Source: an uncultured Clostridia bacterium (GTDB lineage: Bacteria; Bacillota; Clostridia; Oscillospirales; Oscillospiraceae). Taken from it: a DNA stretch of 20,668 nt. The position numbers were made by a program, and so were the translations under genes. Where the stretch lies: positions 1 to 20,668 of the forward strand of contig CANDEH010000039.1 of assembly GCA_947383645.1 (NCBI GenBank), written 5' to 3'. The notes under the pieces are model-generated. The model ran no database searches. It was not told the origin of the DNA and saw only the letters and a list, made by a program, of their open reading frames with translations. Shown piece after piece: positions 6,725 to 14,787 of this stretch. The stretch's first letter is position 1. Every line of letters begins with the position of its first letter.

Positions 6725-6796
6725 GACCCCAAAGGCATTTCTTCGCCGCTACGCGGCTCGGGTCCAGCCGACAAGCTGCCGCCCCGATGCTCCGGC

Positions 6797-8188
6797 TCAG
6801 TCCGCCGGCAGCAGCAGCGGCACCTTCACCTCCATCCGCTGGCCGTCCCGGTAGATGGTCATCGGCAGCTCCTCTCCGGCCATATACCGCCTTCTGGCGC
6901 GGATGATATCGTTGCTCACCGCCACCGGCTCTCCGTCCACGGCCACGACGGCGTCCCCAGGGCGGATTCCCGCGATCTCCCCGCCGCAGCCCTCGTTCAC
7001 CTCCACCACCACGATGCCCACAGTGCCGTCCTCCAGGACGATCTGTCCCTGGACGGTGATGCCCAGGATGGGCTCGGCGGTGACCTCCCCTGTGGCGATC
7101 AGGCAGTTGACGATGTGGGCCACGGTGCTGCTGGGGATGGCGAAGCCCAGGCCCTCCACAATGGCCTCCCCCTGCTCGTTGGAGACCATCTTCACCGCGT
7201 TGATCCCCACCACCTGCCCGTACTGGTTGATGAGGGGGCCGCCGGAGTTGCCGCTGTTCAGCGCGGCGTTGGTCTGGATCAGGGTCATGGTCACTCCGTC
7301 CACATCCACATCCCGGTTGATGGCGGAGATGATGCCGTCGGTTAGAGTGCCCCGGAGCTTCAGGCCCAGAGGGTTGCCGATGGCATAGGCCTTATCCCCC
7401 ACGCTGAGAAGGTCGGAGCTGCCAAACTCCGCGGCGGGGAGCTCCGTCTCCTCCACCTTCAAAACCGCCAGGTCGTTCTCCTGGTCGTAGCCCACAATCT
7501 TTGCCTCGCAGCGGTAGTTGTTGCTCAAAAGCACGTCGCAGCTCTCACCCCCCTCCACCACGTGGAAGTTGGTGACAATATACCCGTCAGCGCTCATAAT
7601 CACCCCGGTGCCCACACCGGCGCTGCCGCTGGGCAGGTAGCTGACCACGGTGACCACCGTGGGGTTCACCATGGCGTAGACCTCCCCGGCGGAGAGAACC
7701 GTCTCGCCGCCCTCCGTCAGGCGCAGCCGGAAGTCCCCGCCCGACGGGTAGGCGGGGATGTGGGTCTCCCCGGTGCCGTCCCCGTCGTATTCGGCGTAGT
7801 CGTCCCAGTACTGGTGGAACTTGTCCTCCCACCCCGCCGGGGGACGGCTGGACTGCCGCTGAAGGGCGTAGGCCATCAGCCCCCCGGTGACGGCCAAAAA
7901 GCCGGCGGCGCAGAGGAAAAAGATCAAGACCCCGTGCCGGGGCCGCCCGGGTCTGGGCCGGGGCGCCGGTCTGGAGACCTCCGGCGTCTCCCGGGGAGGC
8001 TCCGCCGGCGGCGGGGGACACATGGCCGGGGGCAGGGGCCGCTCATAGCGGAGCACCACCGGCTCCGGCTCCGCCGGGGAGTAGGTCAATACGATCTCCG
8101 CCGGCGTCTCCGGCGTCTGGCCGGGGAAAATCTGCTCCGCCGCCTCTGCCGCCGCCTCGAATTGTTCAAACAGTGTATTCTCGTCCAT
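6797..8188 (-). CDS. htrA: HtrA/DegP-family trypsin-like serine protease with PDZ domain
   Basis: A 463-residue membrane-anchored S1C protease for quality control of exported proteins. The cytoplasmic N-terminus is acidic, then proline-rich (about 30-82), followed by one membrane segment at about 86-108 (GVLIFFLCAAGFLAVTGGL). An acidic linker of about 45 residues leads to the protease domain. The catalytic triad is intact: His209 (TNFHVVEGG), Asp239 (ENDLAVL) and Ser315 (NSGNSGGPL). One PDZ domain occupies about 375-458. Its start lies 43 bases after the histidine kinase stop, with GGGGGAG upstream. It is the last gene of a regulator-kinase-protease operon, an arrangement comparable to cssRS/htrA or walRK/htrC in other Firmicutes. 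Confidence 0.95.
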   Translation of the reverse strand: MDENTLFEQFEAAAEAAEQIFPGQTPETPAEIVLTYSPAEPEPVVLRYERPLPPAMCPPPPAEPPRETPEVSRPAPRPRPGRPRHGVLIFFLCAAGFLAVTGGLMAYALQRQSSRPPAGWEDKFHQYWDDYAEYDGDGTGETHIPAYPSGGDFRLRLTEGGETVLSAGEVYAMVNPTVVTVVSYLPSGSAGVGTGVIMSADGYIVTNFHVVEGGESCDVLLSNNYRCEAKIVGYDQENDLAVLKVEETELPAAEFGSSDLLSVGDKAYAIGNPLGLKLRGTLTDGIISAINRDVDVDGVTMTLIQTNAALNSGNSGGPLINQYGQVVGINAVKMVSNEQGEAIVEGLGFAIPSSTVAHIVNCLIATGEVTAEPILGITVQGQIVLEDGTVGIVVVEVNEGCGGEIAGIRPGDAVVAVDGEPVAVSNDIIRARRRYMAGEELPMTIYRDGQRMEVKVPLLLPAD

Positions 8189-8231
8189 CTCAACTCTCCC
8201 CCAGGGGTGTTTTCTGCCGCTCCGCCCTCTG

Positions 8232-9689
8232 TCAGCCGCTGCCCGCCAGGGTCATGGTGAAGGTAAAGGTGGTCACCCCGTCCTCGCTGGCGGCGTAGAT
8301 GTGCTCCCGGTGCTGCTCCAGAATGGTTTTGACGATGTAGAGGCCCAGGCCCACCCCGTCCTTGTCCTCGCTGCGGGACTTGTCGCTCTTGTGAAACCGC
8401 TCGAAGAGCCTGGGCAGCTCCTCGGGGTCGATGGTGGCCCCGTGGTTGCGCACGGTGACCTCCGCCTTCTCCCCCCGGAGACTGAGCCCTAAGTAGAGGG
8501 CGCTCCCCGGCGTGGCGAACTTGGCCGCGTTCTCCAGAAGGTTGTAGATCACCTGGGTGATGAGGTCGTTGTCCCCCAGCACCAGCACGGACTCCTCGGG
8601 GATGTCCGCCTCCACGTCCAGCCCCCGGTCGGTAATCTTCAGCTCCATGGAGATCAGGGCCCGGCGCATGCTCTCGCAGAGATCGAAGGCCCCCTTCTCC
8701 CGCAGAAGGTCCATGGACTGGAGCTGGGATACCTCCAGCATCCGCCGCACCAGGCGGCTCAGACGCCGGCTCTCGTCGGAGATGATGCGCAGGTACTGCC
8801 CCTCCCGCTCCGGGGGGATGGTGCCGTCCAGGATGCCGTCGGCATAGCCGGTGATGGTGGTCATGGGGGTCTTCAGCTCGTGGGAGATGTTGGCGATGAA
8901 CTCCCGGCGCTGCCGCTCCGTCTGCTGGAGGGACTCGGCCATGGCGTTGAATGCCTCCGCCAGCTCCTCCACCTCGTCGTCCCGGTCGGTGGTCTGGACC
9001 CGGGCGTCGAAGTTGCCCTCGGCAAAGCGGCGGGTGGCGGCGGCCATCTCCTGAATGGGCTTGGTCTGCTGCATGGCGGTGATGGAGCTGGCGACGAAGG
9101 CGATGAGGAGCACGGTGATGGAGGTCATGGCGAAGATGCCCAGAAAGCCCCGCCACATCCCCGTAAGGCTCTGGGCCTCGGTCACGGCTAAAACCATCCC
9201 CTGTATGGACCCGTGGCCCACGGTGTAGATGGGCACCGCCACCACGTAACGGCTGTTGGGGTAGATATTCAGGGAGGTCATCCCCGCGTAGCTGCCGCCG
9301 GCGAGGACCTTGTCGGTGATCCTGGCGGGGAGGGACACCTCCTGCCCCTCCAGACCGGTGTCCGTGGTCAGGAGCGTGTTGGTCTGGGTGTCCCAGATGA
9401 GAAAGTCGATGTCGGAGAGGGAGGAGGCCACCTGGGCGATGATGCGCATCCCCTGGTTCTCCCCGCCGAAGAAGGGGGTGTAGAGGGGGTAGTCCCGGCT
9501 GTAGGTGGCGGTGAGCTCCGCCATCATCACCGCCTTCTCCTGGAGCTCCTCCTTCTTCTCGCTCATAATGTAGGTGTATGTCAGGGTGAAAAAGGAGGTC
9601 CCCAGCAGCAGCAGCGTCAAAAGCACCATGCCGGCGGTCAGGGCGAACTGCCGCCAGTAGATGCTGTGAAACCGCGATTTTCCGCTCAT
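8232..9689 (-). CDS. Two-component sensor histidine kinase (HisKA/HATPase, HAMP)
   Basis: A 485-residue membrane sensor. Membrane segments at about 17-38 and 184-204 enclose an extracytoplasmic sensing domain of about 145 residues. A HAMP linker (about 205-260) precedes the phosphoacceptor box NISHELKTPM, with His270. The ATP-binding domain has the N box (NLLENAAKF, about 383-391), the F box (LFERFHKSDKS) and the G box GVGLGLYIV (445-453). All catalytic motifs are intact. The ATG at 9689 has GAGGAGG about 8 bases upstream. The gene lies 67 bases after the response regulator and 43 before HtrA, so the signal is likely envelope or secretion stress; this is inference from context. Confidence 0.93.
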   Translation of the reverse strand: MSGKSRFHSIYWRQFALTAGMVLLTLLLLGTSFFTLTYTYIMSEKKEELQEKAVMMAELTATYSRDYPLYTPFFGGENQGMRIIAQVASSLSDIDFLIWDTQTNTLLTTDTGLEGQEVSLPARITDKVLAGGSYAGMTSLNIYPNSRYVVAVPIYTVGHGSIQGMVLAVTEAQSLTGMWRGFLGIFAMTSITVLLIAFVASSITAMQQTKPIQEMAAATRRFAEGNFDARVQTTDRDDEVEELAEAFNAMAESLQQTERQRREFIANISHELKTPMTTITGYADGILDGTIPPEREGQYLRIISDESRRLSRLVRRMLEVSQLQSMDLLREKGAFDLCESMRRALISMELKITDRGLDVEADIPEESVLVLGDNDLITQVIYNLLENAAKFATPGSALYLGLSLRGEKAEVTVRNHGATIDPEELPRLFERFHKSDKSRSEDKDGVGLGLYIVKTILEQHREHIYAASEDGVTTFTFTMTLAGSG

Positions 9690-9756
9690 AGGCGATCCTC
9701 CTCAGGGGTGCTCCCCTCAAAAAATGCAGGCGGGACCCTGCGCCCCGCCCGCTGTC

Positions 9757-10449
9757 TCACCTGGTCCTGCCCACCACCTCGAACTTGTAGCCCACGCCCC
9801 ACACGGTCTTCAGGGCCCACTCCTCCGAGACGTTCTCCACCTTCTCCCGCAGGCGCTTGATGTGCACGTCCACCGTGCGGCTGTCGCCGAAGTAGTCAAA
9901 CCCCCATACCTCGTCCAGCAGCTGGTTGCGGGTGTAGACCCGGTTGGGGGTGGACGCCAGGTGGTAGAGGAGCTCCAGCTCCTTGGGCGGCGTATCCACC
10001 TTCTGTCCGTCCACCGTCAGCTCGTAGGAGTCCAGATCAATAATCAGCTTGTCAAAGCTCAGCCGCTTGCGGGTGTCGTCGGGGATCTCCGTCCGGCGGA
10101 GGACGGCGTTGATGCGGGCGATGAGCTCCTTCATCTCAAAGGGCTTCACCAGGTAGTCGTCAGCGCCCATCTCCAGGCCTGTGACCCGGTCCAGGACCTC
10201 GCTCTTTGCCGTGAGCATAATGATGGGGGTGCGGGAGGTCTCCCGAATCTTGGCGCAGACGCTCCAGCCGTCCATGACCGGCAGCATGATGTCCAGGAGC
10301 ACCAGATCCGGCCCGATCTCCCGGAACCGCTCCACGGCGGTTCCCCCGTCGAAAGCGGTGGTCACCTCGAAGCCCTCTTTCTCCAAGTACATGCGGATCA
10401 GATCGGAGATATTCCGGTCGTCCTCCACAGCCAAAATCTTACGTCCCAT
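9757..10449 (-). CDS. OmpR/PhoB-family response regulator
   Basis: A 230-residue DNA-binding regulator. The receiver domain (1-120) has the acidic pocket ED/D at 9-11, phosphoacceptor Asp53 (LLDIMLP), Thr80 and Lys102 (VKPF). The winged-helix domain (about 130-228) shows the family pattern, including PPKELELLYHLA, RNQLLDEVWG, RTVDVHIKRLREK and TVWGVGYKF. Partner of the kinase 67 bases downstream, and first gene of the operon ending in htrA. The ATG at 10449 has GGAGG 9 bases upstream. A short GC-rich hairpin (GGCCCCG/CGGGGCC) lies in the leader between promoter and start. Confidence 0.95.
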   Translation of the reverse strand: MGRKILAVEDDRNISDLIRMYLEKEGFEVTTAFDGGTAVERFREIGPDLVLLDIMLPVMDGWSVCAKIRETSRTPIIMLTAKSEVLDRVTGLEMGADDYLVKPFEMKELIARINAVLRRTEIPDDTRKRLSFDKLIIDLDSYELTVDGQKVDTPPKELELLYHLASTPNRVYTRNQLLDEVWGFDYFGDSRTVDVHIKRLREKVENVSEEWALKTVWGVGYKFEVVGRTR

Positions 10450-10510
10450 CTTTCTTCACCTCCGCAGGCCCCGTCCGCCGGGGCCGCCAATATGTCAATT
10501 GCCTCTCCCT

Positions 10511-10516
10511 ATTATA
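10511..10516 (-). promoter_or_regulatory. Putative -10 element of the regulator-kinase-htrA operon
   Basis: A perfect TATAAT on the minus strand about 60 bases before the response regulator start. No convincing -35 is found at 16-18 bases (CAACAA at 17), so the promoter may depend on an activator, possibly the regulator itself. Confidence 0.45.
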
Positions 10517-10592
10517 CCCCGGAAGCGGCGGGATTGTTGAACAATTTGTAAAAACAGGGCAGGCGCCGGGTCAAAAAGGCGGAAAATCGTTT

Positions 10593-11717
10593 TCACAGGG
10601 TCTCCCGATAGGCGATGACGCGGCACTGGGCCTCCCGCAGACGGCCCAAAAGGTCGCGCAGTCCCACCAGATTGGCCTGCGCCGTCCCCAGAAAGACCGT
10701 CTGGTCGCGGCTGTTGGAGGCGGCCAGCTGCTGATAGAGGGACTGGGCCCGGCCTGCGCCGGTAAGGGGCCGTCCGCTCACATCCAGGCGGCTGGACATC
10801 ACGCAGTACCCGACCCTCCGGAGCTCCTGCGCGGCGGCGGCAGCGTCCCCCTCCAGCCAGACCAGGCGGGTGCGCACCCGGGCGGCCTGCCAGAGGAGCG
10901 CGTTCCCCCGCTCCGCCTGCTCCACCGCCTCCTCCCCGGCGCTCAGGAGAAGGCCGATGCCCTGCCCCGTGGCGGTGAGGGAGCGGATCAGATCGTCGCC
11001 GCTCTCCAGCTGCTCCGGCGTCAGCAGGAACGTGGCCTGGGCCTCCTGACGGACCAGGGCATCGACGGTGGAGCGGGCGGAGGCGGCCTCAGCCACGGTA
11101 AAGATCAGATAGACCCGCTGCCCGGCGGAGACGGACGCGGCGGGGGTGTTGGGCGTCTGCTCCTCGGGGAGGGAGCGGATATACTCGTTGTAGCGGTCCC
11201 GCATCCGGCTGGCGGCCGCGTCCAGAAACACGACGTCGTCCGCCAGCTTCACCGAGGCGCTCTTAATGCGGATCAGCGGCGCGGGGCTGGCGGGCGTGTA
11301 GCTGTAGGTAAGTCCCAGAACGCTGGCCACCAGGTCGATGGGAAAGAAGACGTAGCTCCCCCGCTGGATGGCGGGAAGGCGGTAGGTGTTATTCTGTCCG
11401 TCGTAGGCCTGCCCGGTCTCCAGATCAAAAAAGAGGGCGGTTCCAACGGAGCGCAGGCTGTAGAGCACCACCGGCTTGTTCGGCGGCCGGGAGCAGGCCA
11501 CCCCCAGAAGATTGCGGTAGTTTCCGGAGAAGATGACATTGGAGACGTAGAGGTGCCCCCCGGACCAGAAGGGCATGGTCTCCTGGGTCATCTCCAGGAC
11601 CTCCTCGTTCACAGCCACCAGGTACTCCCCTCCGGCCCCTGCGGCCGCGGGGAGCAGCTGCACAGCGAAAAGGCACAGGAGAAGGATCGCGGCAAGCTGC
11701 CGCAGGCGGTGCGGCAT
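10593..11717 (-). CDS. Secreted protein with a degenerate NodB-like (polysaccharide deacetylase) domain
   Basis: A 374-residue exported protein. A signal peptide (residues 1-28, ending AAAGA) is followed by a beta-rich region to about 165 that resembles the stalk-type domain found before cell-wall enzymes (VYVSN/PIDLVASVLGL-like pattern). Residues about 201-374 follow the layout of a NodB deacetylase: VYLIFTVAE, then ATFLLTPEQ, then a GQGIGLLL strand. However, the metal-binding TFDD motif is replaced by TVAE and the HxxxH position reads GLLLSAG. It is therefore probably catalytically inactive and may bind glycans or peptidoglycan. The ATG at 11717 has GAGGTGA upstream. Monocistronic, with a good promoter. 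NodB-like homology is judged from pattern only. Confidence 0.65.
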   Translation of the reverse strand: MPHRLRQLAAILLLCLFAVQLLPAAAGAGGEYLVAVNEEVLEMTQETMPFWSGGHLYVSNVIFSGNYRNLLGVACSRPPNKPVVLYSLRSVGTALFFDLETGQAYDGQNNTYRLPAIQRGSYVFFPIDLVASVLGLTYSYTPASPAPLIRIKSASVKLADDVVFLDAAASRMRDRYNEYIRSLPEEQTPNTPAASVSAGQRVYLIFTVAEAASARSTVDALVRQEAQATFLLTPEQLESGDDLIRSLTATGQGIGLLLSAGEEAVEQAERGNALLWQAARVRTRLVWLEGDAAAAAQELRRVGYCVMSSRLDVSGRPLTGAGRAQSLYQQLAASNSRDQTVFLGTAQANLVGLRDLLGRLREAQCRVIAYRETL

Positions 11718-11767
11718 AGGGCGTCACCTCACTTTGGCGATGGAGTTGCTGCCGGTTGTTCTTTAGC

Positions 11768-11796
11768 AGTATAGCACAGTTTGCGCCGTCTGGCAA
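11768..11796 (-). promoter_or_regulatory. Promoter of the secreted NodB-like protein gene
   Basis: On the minus strand, TTGCCA (11796-11791) and TATACT (11773-11768) are 17 bases apart, with TGC before the -10 (extended type). The leader would be about 45 nt. Confidence 0.7.
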
Positions 11797-11835
11797 TCCT
11801 GTGGTTATATCTGGCGGGCGGGCTTTGCGTCCCGG

Positions 11836-11864
11836 TTGACAACGGTTCTTCGTTGTGGTAGGCT
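11836..11864 (+). promoter_or_regulatory. Putative promoter of the aminotransferase-aldolase cluster
   Basis: A perfect TTGACA (11836-11841), a 17-base spacer and TAGGCT (11859-11864) preceded by TGG, an extended -10 context that could compensate for a weak -10. It implies a leader of about 200 nt. Confidence 0.5.
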
Positions 11865-11870
11865 GACAGC

Positions 11871-12073
11871 AGGATGTGGATTTTTATTCACAGGTTATGG
11901 GACTGGCGACAGAGCTCCGCCGGACAGATGCGCGGGCGTTCCCCGCTTCCTCTGGAGAGAGGCCCCAGGAATCCCCGGCGCTTTCCCGGGGCCTCCGGAA
12001 CAAAATTACGGCGGCCGGCTGAGACGCCGGCAGCGGCTCTGCCGGCAGGCCCGGGATGGGAGGAGAGACGACT
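11871..12073 (+). promoter_or_regulatory. Long GC-rich leader of the aminotransferase operon
   Basis: About 200 bases between the putative transcription start and the aminotransferase ATG. They contain several short inverted repeats, including CCTCT/AGAGG near 11952-11965, CCCCGG/CCGGGG near 11974-11991 and GCCGGC/GCCGGC near 12014-12031. No known riboswitch or T-box consensus was recognised. A regulatory role is a possibility only. Confidence 0.3.
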
Positions 12074-13564
12074 ATGCCCTACAACGGCTTTGCCATCGAC
12101 CAATATCTGGACGCGGCGGCGGTGACGGCGCAGCTGGACGCGCTGATCGCCCAGCCCCCCTGGTCCATCCGGCGGGACGCGCTGGCGGACTATGTGGAAC
12201 ACTATTTTAACGCCCGGTGCGCCCGGTCCCGGGAGATGATCGCCCAGGCGAAAAAGGTCATCCCCGGCGGCGTGCAGCACAATCTGGCCTTCAACTACCC
12301 CTTTCCCATCGTCATCACCAGGGCGGAGGGGGCCAAACTCTGGGACATCGACGGCAACTGGTACTACGACCTGCTCCAGGCGGGCGGGCCCACGATCCTG
12401 GGCAGCAACGCGCCGGCGGTCCGGGAGCAGGTCATCGACCTCCTGCACACCTGCGGCCCCTCCACGGGGCTGTTCCACGAGTTTGAGTATAAGCTGGCCA
12501 GGAAGATCGCCGATCTGGTGCCCTCGGTGGAGATGTTCCGCATGCTGGGATCCGGCACGGAGGCGGCCATGTGCGCGGCGCGGATCGCCCGGTTAAAGAC
12601 CGGAAAAAAGAACATTCTGAAGATGGGCGGGGCCTACCACGGCTGGTCCGACCAGCTGGCCTACGGCATGCGGATCCCCGGCACCAGGGGAATCCTCTCC
12701 AAAGGGGTGCCCGGCTTTGTCTTCAAGCACACCGACGAGTTCTTTCCCAACGACCTGGAGGATCTGGAGCGGAAGCTGCGGGCCAACCGGCTGGACGGCG
12801 GCACCGCGGCGGTGTATCTGGAGCCCATGGGGCCGGAGAGCGGCACCCGGCCCGTTAGCCGGGAGTTTGTCCGGGGGGCGGCCAGGCTGGCCCGGCAGTA
12901 CGGGGCGCTTCTGATCTTCGACGAGGTGGTGACAGGGTTTCGCATCGGTCTCAGCGGGGCCCAGGGGTTCTTCGGCGTGGACCCGGATCTGACGGTGTTC
13001 GGCAAGATTATTGCCGGGGGCTATCCCGGCGCCGGAGGCGTGGGGGGCCACGCCGACTGCATGGCCCACCTGGGGGCCGGGCTGGACAGCGCGGGGAAGA
13101 AGGTGCCCAAGGCCATGTGCGGCGGCACCATGGCGGCCACGCCCCTCTCCTGCGCGGCGGGGTACTGCACCCTCTGCGAGATCGAGCGCACCAACGCCTG
13201 CGAGACGGCGGGCCGCATGGGCGACCGGCTGACGGCGGGATTGCAGGAGCGGATTCGGAAGTACGGCCTCCCCTTTGTGGCCTTCAACCAGGGATCCATC
13301 TGCCACCTGGACAGCGTGGGGACCATGCACTTCTCCATCGACTGGAAAAAGCCCTGGACCATTCCGGAGATCTTAAAGCAGACCGGTCTCCGGCAGAGGG
13401 AGATGGAGCACATGGGGGCCGCCTATATGGCCGAGGGCATCGTCACCCTGGCCGGCTCCCGTCTGTATACCAGCGCGGCCTACGACGAGGCGATGATTGA
13501 CGACGTGCTGGATCGGTTTGACCGGGTACTGGCCAACTGCGGACCGCTGGAGGGAAAACGATGA
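12074..13564 (+). CDS. Class III aminotransferase, glutamate-1-semialdehyde aminomutase-like
   Basis: A 496-residue PLP-dependent enzyme of the HemL-like branch of class III aminotransferases. The N-terminal extension is followed by AKKVIPGGVQHN (start of the HemL-like core). The cofactor-phosphate region is GSGTEAAMCAARIAR (159-173), the pyridine-binding Asp is in IFDEVVTGFR (Asp283), and the Schiff-base lysine is in FGKIIAGGYP (Lys311). It is longer than HemL (about 430 aa) and not next to other tetrapyrrole genes, so haem synthesis is unlikely. It overlaps the class II aldolase by four bases (ATGA), which implies coupled translation and a shared pathway. The ATG at 12074 is chosen over 12056 because GGAGGAG lies 8 bases upstream. 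The substrate is unknown; an amino-sugar or amino-polyol intermediate is a guess from context. Confidence 0.88.
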   Translation: MPYNGFAIDQYLDAAAVTAQLDALIAQPPWSIRRDALADYVEHYFNARCARSREMIAQAKKVIPGGVQHNLAFNYPFPIVITRAEGAKLWDIDGNWYYDLLQAGGPTILGSNAPAVREQVIDLLHTCGPSTGLFHEFEYKLARKIADLVPSVEMFRMLGSGTEAAMCAARIARLKTGKKNILKMGGAYHGWSDQLAYGMRIPGTRGILSKGVPGFVFKHTDEFFPNDLEDLERKLRANRLDGGTAAVYLEPMGPESGTRPVSREFVRGAARLARQYGALLIFDEVVTGFRIGLSGAQGFFGVDPDLTVFGKIIAGGYPGAGGVGGHADCMAHLGAGLDSAGKKVPKAMCGGTMAATPLSCAAGYCTLCEIERTNACETAGRMGDRLTAGLQERIRKYGLPFVAFNQGSICHLDSVGTMHFSIDWKKPWTIPEILKQTGLRQREMEHMGAAYMAEGIVTLAGSRLYTSAAYDEAMIDDVLDRFDRVLANCGPLEGKR

Positions 13565-14667
13565 CCACAGCAGAGGCGAGGGCGCGGGGGGAGATTTTGG
13601 AGGCGGCGGCCCGGCTCACCCGGGGGGGGCTGATTCAGCGGACCTGGGGCAATATCAGCGCCCGCGTGTCGGAGACAGAGATGCTTATCACCCCCAGCGG
13701 CCTGGCCTATGACACCCTGCGGGAGGACCAGCTGGTCCTGATTAACCTGAGAGACGGATCCTGTATTGGCTGTGCCGAGCCCTCCAGCGAGCGGGGCATC
13801 CATGCCGACGCCTACCGGCTGCGGCCGGAGACGAATTTTGTCATACACACCCACCAGTACTGGGCCTCTGTCATCGGCACCTCCGGCGCGGCGCTCACCG
13901 GATTCATCCATCCCCTCATCGGGAAGCGGGTCCCCTGCGCCGCCTACGGCCTGCCCGGAACCCGGCGGCTGCGGCGGGCGGTGGAGGCGGAGATTCTGGC
14001 CTGGCCGGACTGCCGTGTATTTCTGCTGCGCAGCCACGGGGCGCTGTGCCTGGGCCGGGACCTGGAGGACGCCTTCGCCGCCGCCCGGGCGCTGGAGGAG
14101 GTCTGCGGGGCCCGCGTCCGGGATTTGACCGGCGGGGCGGCGGCGTCACCCTCCCTGCTCCACTTGGGCGTCAGCCGCCGGCAGGGGGACCGCTTCTGTC
14201 TGGAGGCCAACGGCGCCAGCCAGTTCTATCCCGTCCGCGGAGGCCCCCTCCCCCCCATTGCCGCCCTCCACGCGGCGGTATACCGGGCGGGAAATTTCCG
14301 GTGCGCGGCCTGCGAGGACTCCACGGAGGTCCGGGCCGTCAGCGGCCGGGGACGGACCCTGCGGCCCTATGTGGACGATCTGGCCCAGATCGCCGGGACG
14401 GATATCCGCTGCGTGCCGGCGGATCCCCGGGCGGTGGAGCGGGCCATGCGGGGGCGGAACGCGGTGCTGCTGCGGGGCACCGGAGCCCTCTGCGCCGGGG
14501 AGACGGAGGAGGACGTGCAGGCGGTCTGCGCCCTGCTCCGGAAGGGATGCGCCGCCGCGCTCTATGCGCGGGAGGACCCCCGCTGCCGTCCCCTCTCTCC
14601 GGCGGACGCCCGGATCCAGCGGCTGCTCTTCCAGCGCTCCTACGCCAAAAAGCGGGGCTCGCGCTGA
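13561..14667 (+). CDS. Tandem class II aldolase/adducin-like protein, second domain degenerate
   Basis: A 368-residue protein made of two aldolase-like halves. The first (1-190) is a complete class II aldolase: GNIS at 30-33, catalytic Glu77 in PSSE, and zinc ligands His96 and His98 (IHTHQY) and His159 (RSHGALCLG). Enzymes of this fold split or epimerise sugar phosphates such as fuculose- or ribulose-phosphate. The second half (about 215-335) repeats the pattern (ALHAAVYR, then NAVLLRGTGALCAG), but the HTH motif reads CAACEDS and the SHG histidine is lost, so it should not bind zinc. It starts in the ATGA overlap with the aminotransferase. The usual family length is about 215 aa, so the duplication is notable. 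The reaction is not deducible; an aldol cleavage of a product of the neighbouring FGGY kinase is plausible. Confidence 0.85.
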   Translation: MTTAEARARGEILEAAARLTRGGLIQRTWGNISARVSETEMLITPSGLAYDTLREDQLVLINLRDGSCIGCAEPSSERGIHADAYRLRPETNFVIHTHQYWASVIGTSGAALTGFIHPLIGKRVPCAAYGLPGTRRLRRAVEAEILAWPDCRVFLLRSHGALCLGRDLEDAFAAARALEEVCGARVRDLTGGAAASPSLLHLGVSRRQGDRFCLEANGASQFYPVRGGPLPPIAALHAAVYRAGNFRCAACEDSTEVRAVSGRGRTLRPYVDDLAQIAGTDIRCVPADPRAVERAMRGRNAVLLRGTGALCAGETEEDVQAVCALLRKGCAAALYAREDPRCRPLSPADARIQRLLFQRSYAKKRGSR

Positions 14668-14693
14668 GGCGGCTGCCCGGACAGCGGTCCGGC

Positions 14694-14719
14694 GGCGGAG
14701 CGCGTCTCCGCCTTTTCTT
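14694..14719 (+). terminator. Terminator-like hairpin between aldolase and kinase genes
   Basis: GGCGGAG (14694-14700) pairs with CTCCGCC (14706-14712) around CGCGT, followed by TTTTCTT. It lies 27 bases after the aldolase stop. It may reduce readthrough into the kinase gene rather than fully end transcription, since no separate kinase promoter is evident in the 120-base gap. Confidence 0.55.
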
Positions 14720-14787
14720 AAGAAGAAACTTTCCCCGGGAAACGGGAAGCCGCAGCTTCCAAACGTGACGGCATAGGAGGGATCCGT

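Larger units (their letters stand above)
6166..6796. other. 631-base intergenic region with long hairpins, no supported gene
   Basis: This gap separates the methylase stop from the HtrA stop. From 6166 to about 6340 it is AT-rich island tail. A long hairpin follows at 6345-6424. Between 6425 and 6680 there is mid-GC sequence with overlapping frames on both strands, none with a credible start and ribosome binding site. From about 6688 there is a copy of the CCCCAAAGGGG repeat. A further inverted pair (GGACCC near 6723, GGGTCC near 6760) with an internal GCCGCTACGCGGC hairpin closes the region. A minus-strand frame (6710-6351) is open but looks like translated repeat. Confidence 0.55.

Noticed and set aside
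8086..9720. A 544-codon minus-strand frame overlapping the histidine kinase
   Set aside because: It is the shifted frame of the kinase gene, with His/Arg/Gly-rich low-complexity translation and no family signature.
11949..11966. CCTCTGGAGAG-type sequence resembling part of a glycine riboswitch
   Set aside because: The other conserved glycine-aptamer blocks (GCCGAAGG-type and the GGAC core) were not found around it, so it is probably a simple hairpin.
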